64,000 nt of DNA from Salipiger bermudensis HTCC2601 (GCF_000153725.1 NZ_DS022277.1:219342-283341), one strand, 5' to 3'; positions 15,465 through 23,562 are shown, counted from the stretch's first letter. Notes: generated by a model not told the origin, from the letters alone. A program made the numbers and translations.

Positions 15465-16625
15465 TTAGGCTCCCAGCGGCCGGAAGATCTCCCGGCTGAT
15501 GATGTGGCGCTGGATCTCCGAAGTCCCGTCCCAGATCCGCTCGACGCGCGCGTCGCGCCAGAAGCGCTCGATGGGCAGCTCGTCCATCAGGCCCATGCCG
15601 CCGTGGATCTGCAGCGCGGCATCGGTCACACGCGCGAGCATCTCCGAGGCATAGACCTTGGCCGAGGCGATCTCGCGGTTCGCCGGAAGGCCCTGGTCAA
15701 GGCGCCATGCCGAGGAGAGGGTCAGCCAGTCGGCGGCATCAATCTCGGTGATCATGTCGGCAATCTGGAAGCTCACACCCTGGAACTTGCCGATCGGCTG
15801 GCCGAACTGCTTGCGCTCGGCGGCATAGGCGACCGCGTGGTCATAGACCCGGCGGGCGCGGCCGACCGAGTTGGTCGCCACGGTGATGCGCGTGGCATAG
15901 AGCCACTCGTTCATCACGTCGAAGCCGCCGTCGACCTCGCCGAGCACCTGCGCATCCGACAGGCGGCAGTTGTCGAAATAGAGGATCGAATTCTGGTAGC
16001 CGCGATGCGAGACCGAGTTGTACCCGCGCGCGATCTCGAAGCCGGGTGTGCCGCGATCCACGAGGAAGCAGGTGATGCGCTTCTTGGGGCCGCGCGGGGT
16101 CTCGTCGACGCCGCTGGCGACGAAGACGATGACGAAATCCGCGTGCTCGGCGCCCGAGATGAAGTGCTTCGAGCCGTTCACCACCCAGTCGCCGCCGTCA
16201 CGCACGGCCTGGCATTTCATGCTGCGAACGTCCGAGCCCGCGTCGGGCTCGGTCATCGCCAGCGCGTCCATCTTCTCGCCACGCACGGCAGGCATGAGGT
16301 ACTTCTCGACCTGCTCGCCCTCGCAGGCCATCAGGATGTTCTGCGGGCGCCCGAAGAAATGGGTCAGCGCCATCGAGCCGCGGCCGAGCTCGCGCTCGAC
16401 CAGCGCGAAATCCACGTGGCTGAGGCCCGGCCCGCCGACGCTCTCGGGGAAGTTCGAGGCATAGAAGCCCAGGTCGAGGCACTTCTGCTTGATCTCCTGC
16501 GCGATCTCGGCAGGCACCTCGCCGGTGCGCTCGACAAGCGCCTCGTGCGGGTAGATCTCGTTCTCGACGAAGCTCCGCACGGTGGAGACGATCATCTCCT
16601 GTTCTTCGGTCAGTCCAAAATGCAT
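15465..16625 (-). CDS. Acyl-CoA dehydrogenase, probable gamma-butyrobetainyl-CoA dehydrogenase
   Basis: A 386-residue FAD-dependent acyl-CoA dehydrogenase of standard length. The family signatures are present: ALAMTEPDAGSDVRSMKCQAV, the catalytic-base region with QIHGGMGLMDELPIERFWRDAR, and the C-terminal RIWDGTSEIQRHIISREI. It begins the enzyme half of the island (dehydrogenase, CoA ligase, caiD, BKACE, carnitine dehydrogenase). The predicted reaction is gamma-butyrobetainyl-CoA to crotonobetainyl-CoA, passing electrons to ETF. The enterobacterial CaiA is the homologous crotonobetainyl-CoA reductase. Direction and substrate are inferred from the operon. The gene starts 77 nt after the ABC permease stop, with an AAGGG ribosome site. 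Confidence 0.88.
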   Translation of the reverse strand: MHFGLTEEQEMIVSTVRSFVENEIYPHEALVERTGEVPAEIAQEIKQKCLDLGFYASNFPESVGGPGLSHVDFALVERELGRGSMALTHFFGRPQNILMACEGEQVEKYLMPAVRGEKMDALAMTEPDAGSDVRSMKCQAVRDGGDWVVNGSKHFISGAEHADFVIVFVASGVDETPRGPKKRITCFLVDRGTPGFEIARGYNSVSHRGYQNSILYFDNCRLSDAQVLGEVDGGFDVMNEWLYATRITVATNSVGRARRVYDHAVAYAAERKQFGQPIGKFQGVSFQIADMITEIDAADWLTLSSAWRLDQGLPANREIASAKVYASEMLARVTDAALQIHGGMGLMDELPIERFWRDARVERIWDGTSEIQRHIISREIFRPLGA

Positions 16626-16702
16626 GGGTCACCCTTTTCTTTGGGTCGGGAGTGTGTGGGTTGCAGGGGGAGAGCCGCGCCGCTCCGGCGGCGCAGGTCG
16701 GG

Positions 16703-17521
16703 TCAGGCGCCGCGGGCCCGTCGTTCCTTGCGCATGAGCATGGCGGCACGGATCACAACCAGTACCGTGACCACGAGGATCAGCAGCACCGACAGCGCGG
16801 CGATGGCCGGATCGACATTGTCGCGCAGGCCCATCCACATGCGGCGCGGCAGGGTGATGGTCTCGACCGAGGTGACGAAGAGCGTCACGCCGATCTCGTC
16901 CCAGCTCAGCAGGAAGCAGAGAAAGAACGCGCCCAGCAGGCCGAAGCGGATGTTGGGCAGGATCACTCCGAAGACGCGGGTCGGCACGCTGGCGCCCATC
17001 GACTGGGCGGCAAGATCCATGCGCCGGTCGAGCTGGCTGAGCGAAACCATGATGACCACCACCGCATAGGGTACGATCATCACCATGTGGGCCAGCACCA
17101 CGCCGCCGAGCTTGTCGTAGGCGACAAGCGAGTTCCACCGCGCCAGCTGGTTGAGAAAGAAGTAAAGCGTCAGCGACGACACCACCGGCGGCGCCACCAT
17201 CGGCAGCAGCACGAAGCCGGTCATCAGCCCCGCGCCGCGCGGGCGCAGCATCCAGATGCCGATGCAGAAGGCCGCGGCGAGCGCCACCGCCAACAAGCTC
17301 GCCAGCACGCCGACCTGCACCGAGGTCAGCAGGCTGCTGCCCCAGTCGGGATCCCCGAACAGCGCGGTGTAGTGGCGCCAGGACCAGTCGCCATTGGGCA
17401 GCGACAGGTAGCGGCGCGAGGTGAAGCTCACCGGCACCACCGCGATCAGTGGCATCAGCAGGAACAGCGCGACGAGCGAGGAGAGAAGCGTGGCGAGCAC
17501 GCCGGGACGAAGCCGGTTCAT
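16703..17521 (-). CDS. ABC importer permease, PotC-like
   Basis: A 272-residue inner-membrane permease of the spermidine/putrescine (type I) importer class with about six helices and the EAA-type loop AAQSMGASVPTRVFGVILPNIRFGLL (about 175-200), which docks the ATPase. The start at 17521 overlaps the stop of the partner permease by 4 nt (ATGA); the open frame further upstream is out of register with family N-termini. It forms the transmembrane channel with the permease at 17518 and is served by the binding protein at 18384 and the ATPase at 19588. Its position directly before the gamma-butyrobetainyl-CoA dehydrogenase gene suggests uptake of a quaternary ammonium compound. Confidence 0.88.
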   Translation of the reverse strand: MNRLRPGVLATLLSSLVALFLLMPLIAVVPVSFTSRRYLSLPNGDWSWRHYTALFGDPDWGSSLLTSVQVGVLASLLAVALAAAFCIGIWMLRPRGAGLMTGFVLLPMVAPPVVSSLTLYFFLNQLARWNSLVAYDKLGGVVLAHMVMIVPYAVVVIMVSLSQLDRRMDLAAQSMGASVPTRVFGVILPNIRFGLLGAFFLCFLLSWDEIGVTLFVTSVETITLPRRMWMGLRDNVDPAIAALSVLLILVVTVLVVIRAAMLMRKERRARGA

Positions 17522-18327
17522 TTTGCCATCTCCCCGTAACGACGCATGAGGATGAAGAGGATGCCGCCGACCCCGAGCATCAGCACGACGCTCATCGCGG
17601 CGGCCATGCCCCATTGCGGGATCTGGAAGAGCCAGAGGTAGATCAGCTCGGCCACCAGCACCGATTGTCCGCCGCCCAGAAGCGCGGGCGTGACGTAGAA
17701 GCCGATGGAGAAGACGAAGACCAGCAGCGTGGCGCCCATGATGCCGCTGGCGGTCATCGGCAGGAACACCTGCCAGAAGATCCGCAGCCGCGAGGCCCCC
17801 ATGCCGTCGGCGGCCGTGAGCACGCGCTCGTCCACATTGCGCATGGCGGTGGCGAGCGGGAAGACCGCGAAGGGAATGAGGTAGTGGGACATGCCGACGA
17901 CGACGGCAAACTCGTTGCGGGTCATCTGGATGGCGCTGTCAATCAGGCCGAGATCCTGCAGCCAGGTGTTGAGCAGGCCACGGTTCGAGAGCATCGACAG
18001 CCAGCCGAAGGCACGGCTGAGCACCGAGATCCAGAACGGAATCATGATGCAGAGCTCGGTGATCGAGCGCACCAGCGGGCTGCCCCGCACCCAGAGCAGG
18101 GTGATGACATAGGCGCAACTCACCGACACGGCGGTGACGATGACGCAGAGCCGCAGGGTCCGCCAGATCACACCGGTCGGCAGATCCTCGGTCAGCACGC
18201 GGCCATATTGCGCGAGCCCCGGGTCGGGGTCGGTAAAGCTGAGCTGCACGATCCCGAGGAACGGCAGCAGGTAGCTCGCTCCGAGAAACAGCAGCACGGG
18301 ACAGATGAGAAAGAGAACGGGGCGCAT
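17518..18327 (-). CDS. ABC importer permease, PotB-like
   Basis: A 269-residue type I ABC permease with six predicted helices and the EAA-type motif AADGMGASRLRIFWQVFLPMTASGIM. The chosen start (MRPVLFLICPVLLFLGASYLLPF) puts the first helix at the N-terminus as in PotB/PotH proteins; earlier in-frame starts overlap the 3' end of the binding-protein gene. A strong GC hairpin occupies the spacer before it. It is partner of the PotC-like permease at 16703. Confidence 0.88.
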   Translation of the reverse strand: MRPVLFLICPVLLFLGASYLLPFLGIVQLSFTDPDPGLAQYGRVLTEDLPTGVIWRTLRLCVIVTAVSVSCAYVITLLWVRGSPLVRSITELCIMIPFWISVLSRAFGWLSMLSNRGLLNTWLQDLGLIDSAIQMTRNEFAVVVGMSHYLIPFAVFPLATAMRNVDERVLTAADGMGASRLRIFWQVFLPMTASGIMGATLLVFVFSIGFYVTPALLGGGQSVLVAELIYLWLFQIPQWGMAAAMSVVLMLGVGGILFILMRRYGEMAK

Positions 18328-18340
18328 GGAGGCTCCTTGA

Positions 18341-18372
18341 CGCCGCCCCCGACCACTGGGACGGGGGCGGCG
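18341..18372 (-). terminator. Perfect 11-bp GC hairpin between binding-protein and permease genes
   Basis: CGCCGCCCCCG (18341-18351) and CGGGGGCGGCG (18362-18372) are perfect complements around a 10-nt loop, 11 nt beyond the stop of the binding-protein gene at 18384. No U-tract follows. This is the position where importer operons often carry a stem that stabilises or partially terminates the binding-protein message, giving excess binding protein over permease. Confidence 0.6.
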
Positions 18373-18383
18373 GTTTCGGGGGA

Positions 18384-19496
18384 TCAGGCGGAGATGATCT
18401 GGAGATACGCGTCGAGCGCGGCGCTGTAGTTCTCCTCGTACCACGCCATGTCGAGCGCCACCTGCTTGGGCAGGTTCGCCGGGTCCATCGGGTTGAAGCG
18501 GCGCTCCTCCTCGGGGATCAGCGCATCCGCCGCCGGGTTGGAGGGGCCGTTGCCCAGCATCTGGAACAGCACCACCTGGCGCTCGGGCTCCTGGGTCGCC
18601 GCGATGTAGTTCATCGCCGCTTCCTTGCCGCCCGGGTTGTCCTTGAGCACGCCGATGCCGCCCGGGCCGATGATGCCGTCATCCCACGTGAAGGTGATCT
18701 CGCCCTCGGTGTCCTTGTGCAGCAGGCTCGCGCGGGTGTTCCAGATCAGCGCCATGGAGACATCGCCGTTGAGCAGCAGCGACTGGCTTTCGGCACCGCC
18801 GCCCCAGAACGCACCGACATGCTCCTTGAAGGCCTCGATCTTGGCGTGCGCCCGGTCGAGATCGAGCGGGTAGAGATCCTCGGGCGCCACGCCGTCGGCC
18901 AGCAGCGCCGCTTCCCACATGCCGGCGCCCCACTTGTACATCGAGCGCTTGCCGGGGAATTTCTCGGTGTCGAAGAAATCGGCCAGCGAGGTCGGCGGGG
19001 TGTCGTACTTGGTCGCGTCGTAGGCAATGACGTAGCTGTAGAAATAGCACGACGACGAGTACTCCCAGTGGAAGCCCTCGCGCTGCTTGGCCGGGTCGAC
19101 CACGTCATAGTCGATCGGCTCCATCATGCCTTGGCGACCCAGCGCCTGCGACGAGAACGGCTCGGCATCGACGAGGTCCCAGGTCGGACGGCCGCCCTGC
19201 ACCTGCGCAGTGATTGCGCCCTCGGTCGGGCCGGAACCGTCATAAAGCACGTTGATGCCGGTTTCCTCGGCGAAGGGCTGGCCGAAGGCCGCGTCCATGG
19301 CGTCGAGCGCGTCGCCGCCCCAGTTCACGAACACCAGCCGGCCCTCCTGAGCCTGCGCGCTGCCGGCGCCGAGGCCGAGCGCGGTGGTGCCCATCAGGGC
19401 GCCCAGCCCCTGCAGCATCTGGCGGCGCGAGATCTGTCCCTTCGCGGTGCGTTCCTTGAGGATTTCCACGAGGTCGTTCTGGAAGTGATTGGTCAT
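18384..19496 (-). CDS. Tat-exported ABC solute-binding protein, PotD/spermidine-putrescine type
   Basis: A 370-residue periplasmic binding protein with a Tat leader: the twin arginines in ISRRQMLQGLGALMGTTALGLGAGSAQA (about 22-49) precede a likely cleavage after AQA. The mature protein has the family-13/PotD-like opening LVFVNWGGDALDAMDAAF and many aromatics (WEYSSSCYFYSYVIAY, KWGAGMW, FWGGG) that could form an aromatic cage for a cationic or trimethylammonium ligand. It is encoded between the ATPase (91-nt spacer with a GC-rich imperfect stem at 19536-19559) and the permeases, inside the carnitine island. Uptake of gamma-butyrobetaine, carnitine or a related betaine is therefore likely (inference). 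Confidence 0.9.
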   Translation of the reverse strand: MTNHFQNDLVEILKERTAKGQISRRQMLQGLGALMGTTALGLGAGSAQAQEGRLVFVNWGGDALDAMDAAFGQPFAEETGINVLYDGSGPTEGAITAQVQGGRPTWDLVDAEPFSSQALGRQGMMEPIDYDVVDPAKQREGFHWEYSSSCYFYSYVIAYDATKYDTPPTSLADFFDTEKFPGKRSMYKWGAGMWEAALLADGVAPEDLYPLDLDRAHAKIEAFKEHVGAFWGGGAESQSLLLNGDVSMALIWNTRASLLHKDTEGEITFTWDDGIIGPGGIGVLKDNPGGKEAAMNYIAATQEPERQVVLFQMLGNGPSNPAADALIPEEERRFNPMDPANLPKQVALDMAWYEENYSAALDAYLQIISA

Positions 19497-19587
19497 TGTC
19501 TCACCTGTTGCTTGGTTATCGGGTAGACCTTTCCCGCCCCGGGCGCTGAGGCGCCCCGGTTTCGCGGGATCGGCTGTCGGGAATTGG

Positions 19588-20640
19588 TCAGATGGCGAAG
19601 CTGTCGCGGGTGTCCCACACGACGTTCAGCTCGGCCCCCCGGTCCGGCGGCGGCAGGCCGGGGCCGTTGTCGAAGTAGAGCATCAGTTCCTCGCCGGCGC
19701 GGGTCTCGAGCAGCAGCCGCGACTTGGAGCCAAGATAGACCCGGTCGCGCACCCGTGCCGGAAGCTGGTTGCCGTCCCCTGCCGCGGCGAGGCGCATGTG
19801 CTCGGGGCGGATGGCGACATGCTCGTAAGCGGTTGCGCTCGCCGGCAGCTCGAGCGGCGTACCGGCGATGCCGCCGGCCTCGGCGTCGAGCGACAGGATG
19901 TTGATGTCGCCAAGGAACTCCGCGGTAAACCGGTTCGCCGGACGCTCGTAGACCTCGTCCGGGGTGCCGATCTGCTGCAACTCGCCGTGGTTGAAGATCG
20001 CGATGCGCGAGGACAGCGCCAGCGCCTCTTCCTGGTCGTGGGTCACGAAGACGAAGGTGGTGCCCAGATCGCGGTGCAGGCGCCGCAGCTCTTCCTGCAT
20101 CTGGCCGCGCAGGTTCTTGTCGAGGGCCGAGAACGGCTCGTCGAGAAGCAGCACCTTGGGTTCGTAGGCCAGCGCCCGCGCCAGCGCCACGCGCTGCTGC
20201 TGGCCACCGGAGAGCGCCTTGGGTTTCTTGTGCTCGTGGCCCGAGAGCCCGACCATCTCGACCATCTGCGCGACCCGGTCGGTGACCTGCGCCTTGGAGC
20301 GCTTCTGCACCTTCAGCGGGAAGGCGATGTTTTCGGCCACCGTCAGGTGCGGAAACAGGGCGTAGCCCTGAAAGACCATGCCGAAGCCGCGCTGGTTGGC
20401 CGACCACGAGGTCATGTCCTGCCCTTCCAGCATCAGCCTGCCCCGCGTCACCGGCTCATAGCCGCCAAGCAGCGTGAGAAAGGTGGTCTTGCCCGAGCCG
20501 GAGGGGCCCAGAAGCGAGAGGAACTCGCCTTCAGAGATTTGCAGGGAAACATCACGCAGCGCGTGGAACTTCCCGAATGTCTTTCCGACCGAACGTGCTT
20601 CGATCTGCGTTGTGTTCGACACAATCGCCTCGCTTTTCAT
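19588..20640 (-). CDS. ABC importer ATPase, PotA-like
   Basis: A 350-residue ATP-binding subunit of a spermidine/putrescine-type importer. Walker A is GPSGSGKTT, the signature is LSGGQQQRVALARAL, Walker B is VLLLDEPFSALD and the switch His is in FVTHDQEEA. A C-terminal TOBE-type regulatory region (about 270-350, AIRPEHMRL onward) completes it. The start is taken as ATG at 20640. A GTG 18 nt downstream (20622) has a well-spaced GAGG ribosome site and is a real alternative. It heads the transporter part of the island, 84 nt after the LysR gene at 20725. Confidence 0.9.
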   Translation of the reverse strand: MKSEAIVSNTTQIEARSVGKTFGKFHALRDVSLQISEGEFLSLLGPSGSGKTTFLTLLGGYEPVTRGRLMLEGQDMTSWSANQRGFGMVFQGYALFPHLTVAENIAFPLKVQKRSKAQVTDRVAQMVEMVGLSGHEHKKPKALSGGQQQRVALARALAYEPKVLLLDEPFSALDKNLRGQMQEELRRLHRDLGTTFVFVTHDQEEALALSSRIAIFNHGELQQIGTPDEVYERPANRFTAEFLGDINILSLDAEAGGIAGTPLELPASATAYEHVAIRPEHMRLAAAGDGNQLPARVRDRVYLGSKSRLLLETRAGEELMLYFDNGPGLPPPDRGAELNVVWDTRDSFAI

Positions 20641-20724
20641 TCCTGTCCGTGTTGGCCCAAGGGTGAGGCGGCAAGAGGTGAACTGCAAATGAAACTTATT
20701 CAGACGCTCGACAAACTTCTTTTG

Positions 20725-21633
20725 TCACGACTTCCGGATGGGTGTGAGTCTGGAGAATTCAATCTTAGATTTCAGCCACTTGTGGAATTCATCGACGATG
20801 GGATTCTCGACGTTCTCCTCTGGCGTGCAAATGAAATAACCCGTGCTCTCGTGCAATGATGCCGCGAAAGGCCGCATCAGACGCCCCTCGCGAAGATCCT
20901 TCCCCCACAGAACGGTGTCTCCGATGGCAATTCCCTCGCCCGCGAGAACCGCGGTGTGCACGATGTTCATGTCGGAATAGCAGATGCCGCGCCGGGCATC
21001 CTCGGAGGGCAGCCCCGAGAGGGTCATCCAGTCTTCCCAGTCGGTGAAGTCGCTCATGTGCAGAAGCGTTGCCTGCTGCAGGATGCGCAGGTCGTTGAAG
21101 CTCTTGAACCGGCTGAGATAGGCCGGGCTGCAAAGCGGCGTGAACTCGACCGAGAACAGCGGCACGCTCCTGAGATTGGCGCGCGGCTCGTGCCCGAAGG
21201 TGATGAAGGTGTCGATCTCGGGATTGGTGGTGTCGGCCATCTTGTGCGAGCTGAGCACCGTCACCACCACGTCGGGATGCTCGGCGATGAAATCGCCAAG
21301 GTGCAGGCACAGCCAGCCATCGGCAAAACCGGGCGTGGCGCTGATCGTCAGCGAGCCGGTGAGCCCCTCCTGCGCCACCCGCGCGGTGGAACTGGCGATC
21401 ATGCTCAGCGCGCGGCGCACGTCCTCGGCATAGGCACGGGCGCGGGGGGTGATCTCGGACTTGTTGCCGCTGCGCTCGACGATCTTGAAACCGAGATCGG
21501 CCTCGAGCAACCGCAGCTGGTGGCTGATCGCGCTGCGGGTGACGTTGAGCTCGGCCGCGGCACGCCAGAGCGCACCGTTGCGGGCGACGCTCTCGATGGC
21601 GCGCAGCGCCTGGATGGAAGGATAGCGTTTGAT
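20725..21633 (-). CDS. LysR family regulator (GcvA-like) with an apparently non-canonical ATC start
   Basis: A LysR regulator of about 302 residues. The N-terminal helix-turn-helix reads IKRYPSIQALRAIESVARNGALWRAAAELNVTRSAISHQLRLLEADLG, and the C-terminal effector domain includes GEGIAIGDTVLWGKDLREGRL. Homologues begin at the K-R-Y-P position. Here the codon in that place is ATC, correctly spaced after a GAGG ribosome site, and there is no in-frame ATG, GTG or TTG between it and the stop of the upstream aldolase. The nearest ATG (21753) lies inside the aldolase gene and would add 40 atypical residues. Translation may start at ATC, may be coupled, or the base may be wrong. It sits between the dioxygenase/aldolase pair and the ABC importer and probably regulates the island. 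Confidence 0.8.
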   Translation of the reverse strand: MKRYPSIQALRAIESVARNGALWRAAAELNVTRSAISHQLRLLEADLGFKIVERSGNKSEITPRARAYAEDVRRALSMIASSTARVAQEGLTGSLTISATPGFADGWLCLHLGDFIAEHPDVVVTVLSSHKMADTTNPEIDTFITFGHEPRANLRSVPLFSVEFTPLCSPAYLSRFKSFNDLRILQQATLLHMSDFTDWEDWMTLSGLPSEDARRGICYSDMNIVHTAVLAGEGIAIGDTVLWGKDLREGRLMRPFAASLHESTGYFICTPEENVENPIVDEFHKWLKSKIEFSRLTPIRKS

Positions 21634-21694
21634 GACGGGCCTCGCGCGTGGATGCCCCCGCTGGATACACCGGCGGGGGCTGTCATGCGAGGGC

Positions 21695-22426
21695 TCAGAG
21701 CGCCGGAAGCTGCGCCTTGAGGAAGGCAAAGTGCCGGTCGGCCATGCCCGCATAGGCACGCCAGCCATCGGCGGTGTTCTGCGCCACCGCGTCCGAAAGC
21801 ACCGCCAGCGGCGCGCCTGTCGAGCGCGCGAGGATCAGGGTCTGCGCCGCCTTCTCGAAGAAATAGAGATCCTCGAAGGCCGCGGCGACCGTGTCGCCAA
21901 CGATGGTGACGCCGTGGTTGCCCATCACCAGCACCGACTTGTCGCCAAGCCGCTCGGCCAGCCGCTCGCCCTCTTCCTCGGCATCGGCGATGCCGCCGAA
22001 GTCGAGATCATAGGCGGTGCGCCCATAGAACCGCGCCGTGTTGTTGTCGATCGGCACGACGGTGGGATCCTTCAGGCAGGCCAGCGCCGTGGCATAGGGC
22101 GAATGCGCGTGCAGGACCACCCGCGCCTCCGGCTTCTTGCGGTGCAGCGTGCCATGCACGCACCAGGCCGAGGCATCCGGCGCCCCCTGCCCCTCCAGCA
22201 CCCGCCCGTCGCGGGCATCGATGCGCAGCAGGTCCTCGGGGCGGATGGTGGCAAAGTGCTGCCAGCACGGGTTCAGCAGGAACGCGGCGCCATCTTCGGA
22301 CACCGCCGCGCTGAAGTGGTTTCCGACGGATTCGCTCCATCCCATCTGGTGGCAGATCCGGAACGCCGCCGAGAGATCCTGCCGCAGGGCGGCAGTCTCT
22401 TCGTCGGGAAGGCTGTGCGCGTTCAT
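21695..22426 (-). CDS. Class II aldolase/adducin family protein coupled to the gamma-butyrobetaine-type dioxygenase
   Basis: A 243-residue class II aldolase-fold protein. Metal-site histidines are H106 and H108 in ARVVLHAHSPYATAL and a third in VLVMGNHGVTIVG; the region FLLNPCWQHFATIRPEDLLRID is the family's substrate loop. Its ATG overlaps the stop of the dioxygenase gene (ATGA), so the two are translationally coupled and probably work on the same route. It is only distantly similar to the aldolase at 9539. Candidate roles, all inference, are retro-aldol cleavage of a hydroxylated trimethylammonium substrate or handling of a by-product. Confidence 0.87.
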   Translation of the reverse strand: MNAHSLPDEETAALRQDLSAAFRICHQMGWSESVGNHFSAAVSEDGAAFLLNPCWQHFATIRPEDLLRIDARDGRVLEGQGAPDASAWCVHGTLHRKKPEARVVLHAHSPYATALACLKDPTVVPIDNNTARFYGRTAYDLDFGGIADAEEEGERLAERLGDKSVLVMGNHGVTIVGDTVAAAFEDLYFFEKAAQTLILARSTGAPLAVLSDAVAQNTADGWRAYAGMADRHFAFLKAQLPAL

Positions 22427-23562
22427 GCCTTGAACCGCCCTTCGCTGACCAGCGCGCGATAGGTCGAGCGCATCTCGGCCCGGTCGGTGTAGCAGCCGCG
22501 CAGGTAACGGTCGCCGCTTTCGGCAGTATAGGCGGCGCGGCCATGCACGATGCGGTGATTGTCGAACACCATGCATTCGCCCGCCTTCATCAGGAAGGTC
22601 ATCATGTATTTCTCTTCCTGCAGCATCTTTCCGAAGCGGCAGAAGGCCGGGTACCAGCTGTCGAGCATGTGCTGGTCGAGATCGGAGAGGTCAAGCATGT
22701 GCTGGCTGATCGTCAGGCCCGACACTTCGCCATGCTGGTCGAGCTCGATGATCGTCTGGCGCGAGCGCATGTCGTAATGGTCATGCTCGCAGAAGAACGG
22801 CACCGGCACCTCCGAGAGAAGCTTGAACCCCTCGGGGTCGCGGGTGCGGAAGTCGTTGGCCACCGCCACGCCATCGGCGTAGAGGCTGTTGCCGCCATCC
22901 ACGGTGTTGGCACGGCAATGCAGGAACTGCACGCCCGGCGCGTGCTCTTCGGCGGGGGTGTCGGTGTGCAGCTCCAGCGCCGAGGCCGTGTAGGCGGTGT
23001 TGGTCGGGTTGATGTGGGTCTTCACGTCGAAATAGTCACCGAAAAAGGTCGGACGCACCTGACCGATCATCTCGGCCGTCTCGGTGAGGCCCGCGTTGCT
23101 GTCGGGCATGTCGGTGAGGATTGTGAAGCCCTCGACCAGCATCGCCTCGATCCACTTGGCGCGCAGCGCCTCGTCTGCCAGCAGCTCGGGCTGGCTGAAG
23201 CGCGGCACGTCCGGGTAGTGATCGCCATACCACGCCTTGCGCGGCAGGTCCGCCGGATCGGGGCGGCGCTGCGGCACCTTGTAGGCCTCGAGCCATGCGA
23301 TGGGGAAGCGGGTGACGTGGTCTTCGGCTTCCCAGGTCAGTTCGAGCGCGTCGCCGGCCACTTCGGCGGTCTTCGCCCGCGGCGCCGCGTCGAGGTGGAA
23401 GATGTCGAAGCTGCGCTCACGGGTGGCCGCGCTGAACGAGCTCGGGCAGTTGTCGCGCAGCCAATGGAAGTTGAAGTAATGGCTTTCACCGTCGGAGAGG
23501 ATAATCTCGAGCCCCTTGTCCTTGAGGACCGGGGCAGCCACGGGGGAGGTCATGACATTCAT
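22423..23562 (-). CDS. Gamma-butyrobetaine hydroxylase-type Fe(II)/2-oxoglutarate dioxygenase
   Basis: A 379-residue two-domain enzyme of the gamma-butyrobetaine/trimethyllysine dioxygenase family. The small N-terminal domain has the hallmark HWLRDNC (33-39). The TauD-like catalytic domain carries the iron triad H199-x-D201 (LELHTDTPAEEH) and H340 (DNHRIVHGR), with an Arg at about 352-355 for 2-oxoglutarate. The mammalian BBOX zinc cluster after RDNC (CPCSDC) is reduced to a single Cys (C39), so the zinc site is probably absent. The start at 23562 is the first Met after the divergent promoter; Met4 is an alternative. The predicted reaction is gamma-butyrobetaine to L-carnitine; trimethyllysine hydroxylation is the main alternative. 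It diverges from the LysR gene at 23681. Confidence 0.9.
   Translation of the reverse strand: MNVMTSPVAAPVLKDKGLEIILSDGESHYFNFHWLRDNCPSSFSAATRERSFDIFHLDAAPRAKTAEVAGDALELTWEAEDHVTRFPIAWLEAYKVPQRRPDPADLPRKAWYGDHYPDVPRFSQPELLADEALRAKWIEAMLVEGFTILTDMPDSNAGLTETAEMIGQVRPTFFGDYFDVKTHINPTNTAYTASALELHTDTPAEEHAPGVQFLHCRANTVDGGNSLYADGVAVANDFRTRDPEGFKLLSEVPVPFFCEHDHYDMRSRQTIIELDQHGEVSGLTISQHMLDLSDLDQHMLDSWYPAFCRFGKMLQEEKYMMTFLMKAGECMVFDNHRIVHGRAAYTAESGDRYLRGCYTDRAEMRSTYRALVSEGRFKA

Noticed and set aside
13494-17069. Two long plus-strand open frames of 573 and 577 codons under the CoA ligase and acyl-CoA dehydrogenase genes
   Set aside because: Arg/His/Gly-rich shadow translations opposite well-recognised enzymes; no independent features.
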